A DNA stretch of 64,000 bases from JBMNMU01 sp050953505 (lineage in GTDB: Bacteria > Bacillota > Clostridia > Peptostreptococcales > Anaerovoracaceae). The position numbers were made by a program, and so were the translations under genes. The stretch spans positions 2,418,001 through 2,482,000 of the forward strand of contig JBMNMU010000001.1 in assembly GCA_050953505.1 (NCBI GenBank), written 5' to 3'. Shown in pieces: positions 17,526 through 27,698 of the stretch (the first letter of the stretch is position 1; every line of letters begins with the position of its first letter). Below the pieces are notes generated by a model. That model ran no database searches. It saw only the letters and a program-made list of their open reading frames with translations, and was not told the DNA's origin.

Positions 17526-18634
17526 TGAAAATTTTAGTCACTGGGGCAAAGGGCTTCATAGGAAAAAACTTAATAGCAGAGCTACGAAATAGAAAGTACA
17601 CTGAAATTTTTGAGTATGATCGGGATACAGATTCTTCTCTACTTGATGAGTTTTGTAAAGAAGCTGACTTTGTGTTTCATCTTGCGGGAGTAAATCGCCC
17701 AAAGGAAAAATCTGAGTTCATGGAAGGTAACTTTGGGTTCACCTCAGTTCTATTAAATTCGCTTAAGAAACATAATAACACCTGCCCAGTGATGATTTCG
17801 TCTTCCATTCAAGCTGAGCTAGACAATCCTTATGGTGAAAGTAAGAAGGCAGGGGAAGACCTTCTGTTTTCTTATGGTAAAGAAACCGGAGCTAAAGTGC
17901 TTATTTATAGATTCCCTAACGTTTTTGGTAAATGGTGCAGACCTAACTATAACAGTGCAGTAGCTACTTTCTGTCATAATGTTGCTCATGACTTGCCCGT
18001 TAAAGTGAATGATCCAAGCGTAATAATGAATCTTGTTTATATAGAGGATGTTGTTAGTGAACTAATTAATGCATTAGAAGGTAAAGAAAACAGAGTAAAT
18101 TCATTCTGTGAAGTTCCTATTGTACATACTATAAAACTTGGTGAAATAGTAGATTTGATTTATTCATTCAAGAAGAGTCGAGAAGATAGGTCAGTGCCGA
18201 ACATGTCGGATGAATTTACAAAGAAACTCTATAGTACATATCTAAGCTACTTGCCAGAAAATCAGTTTAGCTATGACTTAAAGATGAATGTAGATCAGAG
18301 AGGATCTTTTACAGAATTTATAAAAACACCTGATCGTGGACAGGTTTCAGTTAATATCTCAAAACCTGGAATTACAAAAGGGAATCACTGGCATCACACT
18401 AAGAATGAGAAGTTTTTAGTAGTAAGCGGTAAGGGTGTCATTAGGTTTAGGAAAATAGATTCAGGAAAAGTTTTAGAGTATTTCGTAAGTGGTGACAAAA
18501 TGGAAGTTGTTGATATACCTACGGGTTATACACACAACATAGAAAATCTTGGAGATAAAGATATGATTACGATTATGTGGGCAAATGAACCATTTGACCC
18601 TGAAAAGCCTGATACTTATTATTTGGAGGTATAA
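17525..18634 (+). CDS. capF: Bifunctional CapF/WbjC-like epimerase-reductase with cupin domain
   Basis: Second enzyme of UDP-L-FucNAc synthesis (C3 epimerisation, then C4 reduction), 369 residues. The N-terminal SDR domain begins MKILVTGAKGFIGKNLIAEL and has NPYGESKKAGEDL with the Y-x3-K pair. The C-terminal cupin (about residues 250-369) has QRGSFTEFIKTPDRGQVSVN and the metal-binding GNHWHHTKNEKFLVVSG (H, H and E ligands). This two-domain layout is specific to CapF. It is flanked by CapE and CapG, in the same order as in Staphylococcus cap5/8 and Pseudomonas O11 loci. Confidence 0.93.
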   Translation: MKILVTGAKGFIGKNLIAELRNRKYTEIFEYDRDTDSSLLDEFCKEADFVFHLAGVNRPKEKSEFMEGNFGFTSVLLNSLKKHNNTCPVMISSSIQAELDNPYGESKKAGEDLLFSYGKETGAKVLIYRFPNVFGKWCRPNYNSAVATFCHNVAHDLPVKVNDPSVIMNLVYIEDVVSELINALEGKENRVNSFCEVPIVHTIKLGEIVDLIYSFKKSREDRSVPNMSDEFTKKLYSTYLSYLPENQFSYDLKMNVDQRGSFTEFIKTPDRGQVSVNISKPGITKGNHWHHTKNEKFLVVSGKGVIRFRKIDSGKVLEYFVSGDKMEVVDIPTGYTHNIENLGDKDMITIMWANEPFDPEKPDTYYLEV

Positions 18635-18637
18635 CTG

Positions 18638-19765
18638 ATGAAGAAATTAAGAGTCATGACAGTCGTTGGTACTAGACCAGAGATAATCAGATTGTCAGCT
18701 GTTATTAATAAATTAGATGAATCTGAAGCGATTGATCATGTTCTTGTTCATACAGGACAGAACTATGACTACGAACTAAATGAAGTATTCTTCAATGACT
18801 TCAACTTAAAGAAACCGGATTACTTCCTAAATGCTGCAACAGGAACTGCTGTAGAGACGATTGGTAACATTTTAGTTAAGATTGATCCAATTCTTGAAGA
18901 AGTAAAGCCTGATGCATTTCTGGTGCTTGGAGATACAAATAGCTGTTTATGTGCAATAGCTGCGAAGAGAAGACATATTCCAATCTTTCATATGGAAGCT
19001 GGTAACAGATGTTTTGATCAAAGAGTTCCTGAAGAAACAAACAGAAAAATTGTGGACCACACAGCAGATATCAACCTAACCTATAGTGATATTGCTAGAG
19101 AATATCTCTTAAGAGAAGGCCTACCTGCAGATAGAGTAATTAAGACTGGCAGCCCAATGTTTGAAGTTCTTAATTCTAGAAAAGAAGACATTGAAAAATC
19201 AGATGTACTTGAAAGATTGGGACTCGAAGCCGAGAAGTATTTTGTAGTGTCTGCTCATAGAGAAGAAAATATAAGTTCTGAGCAAAATTTTATGGATTTA
19301 GTAGAGAGTTTAAATACGATAGCAGAAAAATATCAGATGCCAATAATCGTGAGTACACATCCTAGAACAAGAAAGATGATTGAAGCTAAAGGTATTGAAT
19401 TTAATCCACTTGTAAAGACCATGAAACCCCTTGGATTTAACGATTACGTGAAACTTCAGAAGTATGCCAAAGCTGTTCTTAGTGATAGCGGAACAATTAG
19501 CGAAGAGTCATCAATTTTAGGGTTTAGAGCACTGAATATTAGACAAGCACACGAGAGACCTGAGGCAATGGAAGAAGCTTCAGTTATGATGGTAGGGCTA
19601 AAGAAAGAACGAATTCTTCAAGGGTTAGAAGTACTAGAGACACAGAAAAAAGGTACTTTAAGGTTGGTTGCAGATTATAGTATGCCTAATGTATCAGATA
19701 AAGTATTAAGGATTATTTTATCATACACAGATTATATAAATAGAGTTGTTTGGGGAAGGAACTAG
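18638..19765 (+). CDS. capG: UDP-N-acetyl sugar 2-epimerase, CapG/WbjD-like
   Basis: WecB-family non-hydrolysing 2-epimerase of 375 residues that finishes UDP-L-FucNAc from its L-talo epimer. VMTVVGTRPEIIRLSAVI, LVHTGQNYD, LVLGDTNSCLCAIAAKR, HMEAGNRCFDQRVPEETNRKIVDH and VSAHREENI are all conserved family motifs. The position directly after capF separates it from a housekeeping ManNAc epimerase. Confidence 0.92.
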   Translation: MKKLRVMTVVGTRPEIIRLSAVINKLDESEAIDHVLVHTGQNYDYELNEVFFNDFNLKKPDYFLNAATGTAVETIGNILVKIDPILEEVKPDAFLVLGDTNSCLCAIAAKRRHIPIFHMEAGNRCFDQRVPEETNRKIVDHTADINLTYSDIAREYLLREGLPADRVIKTGSPMFEVLNSRKEDIEKSDVLERLGLEAEKYFVVSAHREENISSEQNFMDLVESLNTIAEKYQMPIIVSTHPRTRKMIEAKGIEFNPLVKTMKPLGFNDYVKLQKYAKAVLSDSGTISEESSILGFRALNIRQAHERPEAMEEASVMMVGLKKERILQGLEVLETQKKGTLRLVADYSMPNVSDKVLRIILSYTDYINRVVWGRN

Positions 19766-19771
19766 TATTTC

Positions 19772-20914
19772 ATGATTAAAGATTATGATTTAATTGAGAG
19801 AAGAAGTACAAGATATAAAATTATTAACTACTTAATAACTGCTTTTTTTATACATGGTTTTGTTTTCTTTTTAATGCCAAATGAGATTTATAATTTAAAT
19901 AGTCCTTTAAGATATATTAAATATCCGATATTAGCATTGACTCTAATCATTGTATTAAACAAATGCAAGCCAATAGAAATTGTTAAATATATTGTATCTG
20001 CGATTATTTTGTTTTCTATTAACTTTATTGCGGTAGGTAATAACTTTAGCTTAATATCCCTATTCACATATGTTATTCCTTTAAGTATATTCTTTTTTTA
20101 CGATGGCCTAGCAAAATATTTGAATGCTAAAAAAATAGCTGCTATAACTTATATTTTTGCAACAATATTTGGATATTATGAATTTTTTTTCCTAGGAGGT
20201 GTTTTTTCTAGGTTCTCATCATCAGGATATCGAATAGTTTCGATATTTGTAAATCCAAATAATTTTGCTATAACTATGGTTATATTAACCACCTATATAT
20301 TAAGATATAAGTTGGAAAGATGGAAATTAATGGTATTGTTATTAAACTCCTCTATTTTAATTTTTTTATCAGGGTCTAAGACTGCATTATTAGTATTTGT
20401 ATTAATAAATATATTATATTTAATCCATAATACGATTGCTTTAATGATAAAAAATCATTTAATAAGAATAAGCACATTATTATACACTATTTTTTTTAGC
20501 CTACTTAGTTTTATAGTTATATTCTTTTTAAGAACAGGAATAAAAAGCTACATGGATTCACTTTTAAAGCAAACAAGATCTTTTGACACTTTATTTTTTA
20601 GTGCTGGAGCTCGGTTTAATCAATATTCTAATTTTTTTGACACTTACAATTTGGTATTCCCTTGGCGAAACTTTATAAACTATACTGATAATATTTATTT
20701 GCATATTTGGGGGATGTTTGGAATAGGAATATTCATTCTGTTTTTAGGGTTTAATGTATATCTTTTATTTATAACTATATTAAGAAAAAAAACACACTAT
20801 TCTTTTTTACTGATTGTCTTTTTGGTAAGTGGATTATCAACTAATGTTTTATATATATGGTCAATATCATATATGTATTGGTATTTGATAGGTACTTTAA
20901 CTAAAAAACACTAG
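19772..20914 (+). CDS. Wzy-like polysaccharide polymerase
   Basis: Integral membrane protein of 380 residues with about ten to eleven predicted transmembrane helices. A periplasmic-type loop near residues 265-305 contains GARFNQYSNFFDTYNLVFPWRNF, in the place where O-antigen polymerases and ligases carry their active-site loop. SGSKTALLVFVL is a common O-antigen ligase/polymerase signature. The coding region is more A/T-rich than capE-capG, which is usual for strain-specific Wzy genes. It likely polymerises repeat units on the outer face of the membrane. Substrate unknown. Confidence 0.75.
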   Translation: MIKDYDLIERRSTRYKIINYLITAFFIHGFVFFLMPNEIYNLNSPLRYIKYPILALTLIIVLNKCKPIEIVKYIVSAIILFSINFIAVGNNFSLISLFTYVIPLSIFFFYDGLAKYLNAKKIAAITYIFATIFGYYEFFFLGGVFSRFSSSGYRIVSIFVNPNNFAITMVILTTYILRYKLERWKLMVLLLNSSILIFLSGSKTALLVFVLINILYLIHNTIALMIKNHLIRISTLLYTIFFSLLSFIVIFFLRTGIKSYMDSLLKQTRSFDTLFFSAGARFNQYSNFFDTYNLVFPWRNFINYTDNIYLHIWGMFGIGIFILFLGFNVYLLFITILRKKTHYSFLLIVFLVSGLSTNVLYIWSISYMYWYLIGTLTKKH

Positions 20915-20948
20915 TAACATAATCAATAAATTAAGAGGTGGTGTATTG

Positions 20949-22160
20949 GTGACAAACACAAGTGGAGATGAAATTTTAAACAAACTGAAAAATTACAATA
21001 ATTGCTGTTATATAAATGACATTTATAGCATAATATCTAATTCTATCAATAAGAAGGGAAAAAGCAATGTATACTATCATGGTATCGCATACTTGATATT
21101 TTTAACCAGTAGTATTTCATCGTTTTTGTTGTTGTGTATTAATTTGGTGTTAATAAATAATGTTGAGTACAATAAGAAAATTGGTCTAGCTAGAGTTCCA
21201 AGAACAATGTATAAGATGGAAAGAGTTAAAAATGACTTGTTTTTTATTACAGATGATATAAAAAAAAGAGACTTTACAATGTATCAAATGGGGACACGCA
21301 GAACAAGGATACAATTTATTATAAATGAGTATTTTACAAGAAGTTTAAGAGATTTTAATAAAATATATAATATTTTAATAGAAGAAGAACTGTCAGAATA
21401 CTTAAAAACTGTTATGTATATTATGGCTATTAGAATACCCCACTCTGTAGTATATGATTATGCTATTGATCATGTGATGTCAAATTATTTACAGGATGAA
21501 ATTTATACCGGGCAAATGTATGATAGATTTGCATTAATTGAAGATAAGCTTGCAAAAAAATATAATATAAAATTGATATGTTACCCCCATGGAATAGAAA
21601 CAACTAAAAAAATGCCAGCTGGCTATATAGGAGATGTTTTTTATTGCTCTTCAGATAATATGGCAAAAAAACTAAACTCTTTATATAACACAGCAAAATA
21701 TATTTTTGATGAAACAGTTTTAGTTAAAATGTACTCAATTAATACAGGCTTTGAGAAAAATGATAGTGATGAACGGAAAATTATTTTTTTTACTCAGCCT
21801 TTGTATACTCAGGAAACAAAAGAGATTATCAATAATTTGGTATCTGCCCTAAATGAAATTAATATTAGAAATAGAGTATATATAAAAACTCATCCTAATG
21901 AAAGTGATACTAGCTATAAAATCGGGAATATTGAATTTATTGATAAATTTGATGATGCCATATATCAAAACATATGTATATCGTTAGCCTCAACAGTATT
22001 ATTAGAAGCTATTTACAATAAATCAATATCGATTAGTATTGTAAATTTAATTGAAAGTAAGATTGCGTTGACTAATAATTATGAATTTTTGAATGATAAA
22101 AGAATACTGAAACCTAAAGATGAAAAGTCTTTAATTGATATGATAATAAAATATTTATAG
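20949..22160 (+). CDS. Putative GT-B glycosyltransferase of the capsule/polysialyl type
   Basis: Protein of about 403 residues, not confidently assigned to a named family. Visible marks are ICYPHGIETTKKMP near residue 215, RVYIKTHPNE near residue 315, and SLASTVLLEAIYNKSISI near residue 345. The trio H-G, K-x-H-P and S-T-x-x-x-E-A recurs in GT-B enzymes such as polysialyltransferases and CDP-glycerol phosphotransferases. One hydrophobic stretch (YLIFLTSSISSFLLLCINLVL, about residues 40-60) could anchor it. The gene is very A/T-rich and lies between Wzy and legionaminate genes. A sialyl-like (legionaminyl) transferase role is an inference. The GTG start at 20949 follows GAGGTGG. Confidence 0.55.
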   Translation: MTNTSGDEILNKLKNYNNCCYINDIYSIISNSINKKGKSNVYYHGIAYLIFLTSSISSFLLLCINLVLINNVEYNKKIGLARVPRTMYKMERVKNDLFFITDDIKKRDFTMYQMGTRRTRIQFIINEYFTRSLRDFNKIYNILIEEELSEYLKTVMYIMAIRIPHSVVYDYAIDHVMSNYLQDEIYTGQMYDRFALIEDKLAKKYNIKLICYPHGIETTKKMPAGYIGDVFYCSSDNMAKKLNSLYNTAKYIFDETVLVKMYSINTGFEKNDSDERKIIFFTQPLYTQETKEIINNLVSALNEINIRNRVYIKTHPNESDTSYKIGNIEFIDKFDDAIYQNICISLASTVLLEAIYNKSISISIVNLIESKIALTNNYEFLNDKRILKPKDEKSLIDMIIKYL

Positions 22161-22204
22161 AAAGTCTACTACTTTACAACTATATATAAAACGGAGGTTA
22201 CAAG

Positions 22205-23185
22205 ATGTCGAAAATATTAGTAACGGGATCAGACGGGTTTATAGGAAGTCACTTAACAGAAGAGTTAGTCAAGCAAGGACATAAGGTTAAAGCCTTTGTT
22301 TATTATAATTCATTCAATTCTTGGGGGTGGTTAGATACACTACCTAAAGACATAATGAAAGAAGTAGAAGTATTTACCGGAGATGTAAGAGATCCTAATG
22401 GCGTGAGAGAAGCAATGAAAGGAATGGATGAAGTGTTTCATCTAGCTGCCTTGATTGCTATTCCCTTCAGCTATCATTCACCAGATACGTATGTAGATAC
22501 GAATATTAAGGGGACACTTAATGTACTGCAGGCGGCTAGAGATTTAGATACTTCAAGATTATTGATCACATCAACATCAGAAGTATATGGCACTGCTCAA
22601 TATGTACCGATAGATGAAAACCATCCGTATCAAGGGCAATCCCCTTATTCTGCAACAAAAATTGGTGCGGATCGTTTGGCGGAGTCCTTCTATCGTAGCT
22701 TTAATATGCCAATTACAATTGTTCGTCCATTTAATACATATGGACCAAGACAATCAGCAAGAGCGGTTATTCCGACAATAATTACACAGCTTCTTGCCGG
22801 AAAAGAAGAGATTGAACTTGGCTCATTAACACCAACTAGAGATTTTAACTATGTAAAAGATACAGCGAATGGTTTTATAGAAATTGCAAAATCAAACAAC
22901 ACAATCGGTGAAGAAATAAATATCGCAACACAGCAAGAGATTTCAATCGGTCAGTTAGCTGAGGAATTGATTAGGCAAATCAACCCGAATGCAAAGATAA
23001 TTTGTGATGAACAGAGACTAAGACCAGAAAAGAGTGAAGTAAATAGACTTTTAGGATCCAACGAGAAAATCATGAGACTGACCAATTGGAAGCCTAATTA
23101 TACCTTTGAACAAGGCCTAGCAGAAACAATTGAGTTCTTTAAGCATAACTTAGATCAGTATAAGACAGATATTTACAATATTTAA
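22205..23185 (+). CDS. legB: NDP-GlcNAc 4,6-dehydratase, LegB-like
   Basis: Extended SDR of 326 residues that starts legionaminic acid synthesis, from GDP-GlcNAc in Campylobacter or UDP-GlcNAc in other cases. KILVTGSDGFIGSHLTEEL is the nucleotide site. The middle reads FHLAALIAIPFSYHSPDTYVD, and the catalytic pair is in SPYSATKIGADRLAESFYR (Y-x3-K). RPFNTYGPRQSARAVIPTII is typical of LegB. GGAGG precedes the start. It is followed 15 bases on by the matching aminotransferase gene. Confidence 0.92.
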   Translation: MSKILVTGSDGFIGSHLTEELVKQGHKVKAFVYYNSFNSWGWLDTLPKDIMKEVEVFTGDVRDPNGVREAMKGMDEVFHLAALIAIPFSYHSPDTYVDTNIKGTLNVLQAARDLDTSRLLITSTSEVYGTAQYVPIDENHPYQGQSPYSATKIGADRLAESFYRSFNMPITIVRPFNTYGPRQSARAVIPTIITQLLAGKEEIELGSLTPTRDFNYVKDTANGFIEIAKSNNTIGEEINIATQQEISIGQLAEELIRQINPNAKIICDEQRLRPEKSEVNRLLGSNEKIMRLTNWKPNYTFEQGLAETIEFFKHNLDQYKTDIYNI

Positions 23186-23200
23186 TTTGGAGGTGCTAAA

Positions 23201-24373
23201 ATGAGTCAAAAATTCATACCTCTATCCGTTCCCAACTTAAAAGGGAAAGAGCTTGAGTATGTAACACATGCAGTTGAGACAGAATGGGTATCAACAGGCG
23301 GTCCATATGTAAATGATTTTGAATTGAAAGTAGCAGAGTACGCTAAGTGCAAAGGTGCTGTTTCCTGTCAAAATGGTACATCAGGCCTTCATATCGCACT
23401 TGAAGTTTGCGGGGTTACAAAAGAAGATGAAGTCATTGTCCCAACACTGACATTTATCGCAGCAGTAAATCCAGTGAAGTATATTGGTGCAGAACCTATT
23501 TTCATGGACTGTGATGATTCACTTACTATGGATGTTGACAAGCTAAAAGACTTCTGTGAAACAGAATGTAGTTTTACTAATGGTAAACTCATCAATAATT
23601 CAACTAAAAAGAATATCAAAGCATTGATTGTAGTTCATGTTTTTGGAAACATGGCTGACATGGAAGGGATCATTGAAGTTGCCAATAAGTATAATCTGAA
23701 AGTAATTGAAGATGCAACAGAAGCGATTGGTACTTATTATATTGAAGGAAAATATAAAGGCAAACACGCTGGAACCATCGGAGATATTGGTGTTTATTCT
23801 TTTAATGGTAATAAAATCATGACTACTGGCGGTGGTGGCATGATCGCGTCAGATAATGAAGAACTTTTGAAGAGAGCGAAGCATCTTACCACCCAAGCTA
23901 AAAGTGATGAGCTTTACTATACCCATGATGAAATTGGCTATAATTATCGCATGACAAATCTTCAAGCGGCATTAGGATTAGCGCAACTAGAACAACTAGA
24001 AGACTTCATCAAGGTGAAGAAAGGTAATTATGATTTCTACAAGAATGAAATCCAAAAGATACCAGGATTAAAAATTTTAGATTTCAAGGATAGTATTCGT
24101 CCTAATTATTGGTTTTATGCACTCTATGTAGAACAGGAATACACATTAAATAGAGATCAAATTATCAAATATTTAGCTTCTAAGAAGATCCAGGTAAGAC
24201 CGATATGGGGATTAATTAGTGATCAAAAGCCATACGAGGGAAGCCAAACTTATAAAATTGATAAAGCTAAACAGTATTTGGAGAAGGTGGTAAACATACC
24301 TTGCAGTTCTAATCTTTCTAGAGAAGATGCTGGATATGTTATAGAGTGTTTAAAACAACCAAAGGTGGTGTAA
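23201..24373 (+). CDS. legC: LegC-like aminotransferase
   Basis: PLP-dependent DegT/StrS aminotransferase of 390 residues that makes the 4-amino sugar in the legionaminate pathway. LSVPNLKGKELEYV, then TEWVSTGGPYVNDFE, then CQNGTSGLHIAL, then IEDATEAIGTYY, and the PLP lysine in YSFNGNKIMTTGGGGM. An insertion near residues 115-145 (CETECSFTNGKLINNSTKKN) distinguishes it from the PglE-like protein and is typical of LegC. GGAGGTG precedes the ATG. Confidence 0.92.
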   Translation: MSQKFIPLSVPNLKGKELEYVTHAVETEWVSTGGPYVNDFELKVAEYAKCKGAVSCQNGTSGLHIALEVCGVTKEDEVIVPTLTFIAAVNPVKYIGAEPIFMDCDDSLTMDVDKLKDFCETECSFTNGKLINNSTKKNIKALIVVHVFGNMADMEGIIEVANKYNLKVIEDATEAIGTYYIEGKYKGKHAGTIGDIGVYSFNGNKIMTTGGGGMIASDNEELLKRAKHLTTQAKSDELYYTHDEIGYNYRMTNLQAALGLAQLEQLEDFIKVKKGNYDFYKNEIQKIPGLKILDFKDSIRPNYWFYALYVEQEYTLNRDQIIKYLASKKIQVRPIWGLISDQKPYEGSQTYKIDKAKQYLEKVVNIPCSSNLSREDAGYVIECLKQPKVV

Positions 24374-25299
24374 ATTGCCTTTGAAAAGAGGTGCGAAAAT
24401 GGAAGTTATAGAATTTTTAATAGACGAAGAAGAAACAATGATTGAAGCGATGCAGCAATTAGACAAAGTTGCTAAGAAAGTACTCTTTGTTACACGAGAT
24501 GGGCACTTTGTGGCAGCAATAACGGACGGTGACATCAGAAGGTGGATTCTAAAGAAAGGAAACCTGGATGCTAAAGTAAAGGATATTGCAAACTACAATC
24601 CAAAATCTCTGTTAGAAGAAGAGAAAATCAAAGCAAAAGAATTCATGAAAAAACATTCCATCGAAGCTCTTCCGATACTCGACAAAGAGAAGAATATCCT
24701 TTCTGTAGTGTTATGGAATGATGAAGAAGTCGAACCAAAGAGAACTTTAGAAGTTCCAGTTGTTATTATGGCAGGTGGTCTTGGTACACGTCTATATCCA
24801 TATACAAAAATACTTCCTAAACCATTAATACCGATTGGTGAAATACCAATTGTTGAGCATATCATCAACCGATTTAATCGCTATGGTAGTGAACAATTTT
24901 ATCTTGTGGTGAATCACAAGAAAAATATGATAAAAGCTTATTTTAATGAAATTGATAAAAGTTACAATGTTGATTATATCGATGAAGATAAGCCATTAGG
25001 AACCGGCGGTGGACTCAGTCTACTTAAGGGAAAGATTAATTCAACATTTATTTTATCGAATTGTGATATTCTGATCGAAGAGGATTATGAAAAGATCTAT
25101 AATTATCATAAGAAGGAAAAGAATTTAATCACAATGGTTTGTTCACTAAAAAATATTATAATCCCGTATGGTGTTATTGAAATGTAAGCGTCAAATAAAG
25201 GACACATAGACATACAGCTCGCATTTGTTGGTGGCAGTTAAATATTAACTATCGCCAACTGATGCGAGCTGTTGTTACTTAGCAGTAGTTAATGATTAA

Positions 25300-26910
25300 C
25301 TACTGCTGCAAATTTCTGCATATCCTGGAAAGATCCTTGGACCAAGGAAGATACTTCTTTAGTACTTCAGGATCCTTTATGTCTACATTGGGAAGTTGTT
25401 CAAATAAGCACTGTAGATAAGAGAATGGATTTAAGCCATTTTCCTTGGCCGTTTCGATCAAACTGTAGGTAACGGCACTAGCATCTGCTCCTCTTGGAGT
25501 ATTTGAAAAGAGCCAGTTTTTACGACCAATTACAAAAGGTTTGATGGAACGTTCTGCACGATTATTGCTAATCTCCAATCGTCCATCAAGAAGGTATCGT
25601 TCAAGATATTTTCTCTGTTTTAAGCTGTATCCAATAGCTTCACCCAGTTTACTTTTAGGCAGTACTAATGCCTCATTTTTTAAAACCCACGCAAAGTACG
25701 CCCCAATAAGAGGCTTTGCTTCCTCGCGGCGACGCTTTGTCCGCTCGATAGGTGGCAAATCTCGGATTTCCTGTTCAATCTGAAATAACTTGTTGCAATA
25801 GGAAAGTCCTTGGTGAATGGTAATTGCCGCGGGGCTACCTTTTGTTCCGAGGGCTTTAAGTGCCTCATCATATTTTCTCCTAGCATGTGCCCAGCAGCCT
25901 ACCAGTGTAATACTTTCCTCAGGATTCTCATTATCTTCAAGCTTATGGTAACCAGCATACCCATCGGTATGAAGAAAGCCTTTAAATCCCTTCAGGAATT
26001 TCTTCGCGTAATCGCCGGAGCGCCCCTGTGTGTATTCATAAAGTACAATGGGTATATCGTCCCGACTTGTGCGATAAAGCCACATGTAGCTTTGTGCAGT
26101 GGCCTCTCTTCCAGGTTCACGCAGAACTTCAAGCACAGTTTCGTCTGCGTGTAGGACCTCTCTTTTTATCAGTTCAGCATGCATGGCTTCATAAAGAGGC
26201 TTCAGCCATGATGAGGACGCCTTGATTATCCAGTTTGCCAAAGTCTGTCTGCTCAGGTTAATACCATATCTTTTGAATTGCTGTTCTTGCCGATAGAGAG
26301 GAATCGCTTCTACATACTTGCGGCTCATGATATGGGCAAGCATGGACGGAGAAGCAAGGCTATTTCTGATTGCAGGATTGGGCATCGCGGCAGCTATGAT
26401 AGGCGTTGAAAGCTCATTCTTTTCACAGCTTCTACAGGCATATACATAGCGTACATGTTCCGTGACCATTACTTGTGCCGGGATTACCTTTAGCTCTTTC
26501 CTGACTTCCTTCTTCATTTCATGTAACGTTTCTCCACATTGAGGACAGTCCATCTCCTCAACAGAAAGACGATATTCGATAGTTTCTGTAGGAAGTGGCT
26601 TTATGATTTTATCCTTATGACCTTTTTTCTTTTTCTTGCGGGCAACACAAACTTCGCCAAGATCTGGCTCTGACATGACAAATGCAGCTGATTCCGATTC
26701 TACCTCGTTGAAGAAACTCATCTGCTCGAAAGGTGAGGTGTGCTCACTTGACGGTCCGAATCGCTGCGCTCTTGACAAGCGGTACTGTTCTTCATACCAG
26801 GAAAGCCTAGAAGAAAGCTCATCCACCCTGGTGGAAAGCCTCATCACCTGCTCCTCTAATTCTTCTCTTGAAAGGGATGCTAAATCCCTTGAAATATTCA
26901 CGTTTTCCAT
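25300..26910 (-). CDS. tnpC: IS66 transposase TnpC
   Basis: DDE transposase of about 536 residues from the ATG at 26910 (a start at 26967 adds 19 residues). A leucine-rich coiled coil (LASLSREELEEQVMRLSTRVDEL) is followed by a zinc-finger region (CPQC, later CRSC) and the IS66 core: VLHADETVLEVL, FKGFLHTDGYAGYHKL, VGCWAHARRKYDEA. The C-terminal part has YLLDGRLEISNNRAERSIKPFVIGRKNWLF with the catalytic Glu. Complete frame. Confidence 0.94.
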   Translation of the reverse strand: MENVNISRDLASLSREELEEQVMRLSTRVDELSSRLSWYEEQYRLSRAQRFGPSSEHTSPFEQMSFFNEVESESAAFVMSEPDLGEVCVARKKKKKGHKDKIIKPLPTETIEYRLSVEEMDCPQCGETLHEMKKEVRKELKVIPAQVMVTEHVRYVYACRSCEKNELSTPIIAAAMPNPAIRNSLASPSMLAHIMSRKYVEAIPLYRQEQQFKRYGINLSRQTLANWIIKASSSWLKPLYEAMHAELIKREVLHADETVLEVLREPGREATAQSYMWLYRTSRDDIPIVLYEYTQGRSGDYAKKFLKGFKGFLHTDGYAGYHKLEDNENPEESITLVGCWAHARRKYDEALKALGTKGSPAAITIHQGLSYCNKLFQIEQEIRDLPPIERTKRRREEAKPLIGAYFAWVLKNEALVLPKSKLGEAIGYSLKQRKYLERYLLDGRLEISNNRAERSIKPFVIGRKNWLFSNTPRGADASAVTYSLIETAKENGLNPFSYLQCLFEQLPNVDIKDPEVLKKYLPWSKDLSRICRNLQQ

Positions 26911-26988
26911 GGTTTTATTATACCATGTAGCAGTGCCAAAAACAAGAGAAAAACATACGAAAAGCATTGAAATTTAACGGTTTCTAAT

Positions 26989-27345
26989 TCATAATACTGT
27001 GTAATTTTTATGCGGGATAAATTTCTCCATCAATAGTCCGTCAAGTAATCTGTTCAGATCATTGATAGTGACGTTAGTAGCACCTTCCTTCTGAGAAAAG
27101 GTTGGCCAGCAGAAACGTCCACGCTCACGACGCTTGTAGTAAAGCGCAAACCCGTCTTTATCCCAATGCAAAATTTTGATTTTATCCTTGTTCTTGTTAC
27201 AGAAAACGAAGAGAGCACCCTGGAACGGGTCAAGTTCAAATGATCCCTGTACAATAGCCGCTAATCCATTTATTGATTTTCTCATATCAACATGACCGTA
27301 GGAAAGATAGACAGTTGTCTTTGATGGAAATCTGCGAATTGTCAT
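26989..27345 (-). CDS. tnpB: IS66 accessory protein TnpB
   Basis: IS66 Orf2 protein of 118 residues with the family pattern VYLSYGHVDMRKSINGLAAI, then GALFVFCNKNKDKIKILHWDKDGFALYYKRRERGRF. Its start overlaps the tnpA stop by 4 bases. It is required for IS66 transposition, but its molecular role is not settled. Confidence 0.94.
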   Translation of the reverse strand: MTIRRFPSKTTVYLSYGHVDMRKSINGLAAIVQGSFELDPFQGALFVFCNKNKDKIKILHWDKDGFALYYKRRERGRFCWPTFSQKEGATNVTINDLNRLLDGLLMEKFIPHKNYTVL

Positions 27346-27698
27346 ATGGCTTTCATCACTTTCAGTACTTCGAAAAATTGCCTTTGATCACAGCCATTGT
27401 GAAGTTCTATGGTGAAATCACCAAAGCGGATTATCATATAGCTATCATCGTTCTTTTCTTTCTCCGGGACTTTCAAAGTAGCTACTTCTGTTCCGGCAGA
27501 CATGTCCACCTTCAGCCAGTTTGTTTCTACGGTATTTGCATCTGTTTCTTTCCTGAGCTTAGCAATCCAATACCTTAGGGTGCTATACGGGATATTATGG
27601 TTTGCACACCATTCATTCTGTGTCATACCGCTTTCTTCTAGATCGCACAACCTTGAGATCCACAGCTGACGCTGCTCCTCTCTCTTATTTACATTCAT
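27342..27698 (-). CDS. tnpA: IS66 accessory protein TnpA
   Basis: HTH protein of 118 residues: REEQRQLWISRLCDLEESGMTQNEWCANHNIPYSTLRYWIAKLRK is the IS66 TnpA HTH. The ATG at 27698 is preferred because GGGAGGAG lies 9 bases ahead of it. An upstream ATG at 27716 has no site. Confidence 0.9.
   Translation of the reverse strand: MNVNKREEQRQLWISRLCDLEESGMTQNEWCANHNIPYSTLRYWIAKLRKETDANTVETNWLKVDMSAGTEVATLKVPEKEKNDDSYMIIRFGDFTIELHNGCDQRQFFEVLKVMKAI

Noticed and set aside
18638..19765. Housekeeping wecB (UDP-GlcNAc 2-epimerase)
   Set aside because: Same family, but the gene directly follows capE and capF with a 3-base gap, so the L-FucNAc pathway role is more likely.
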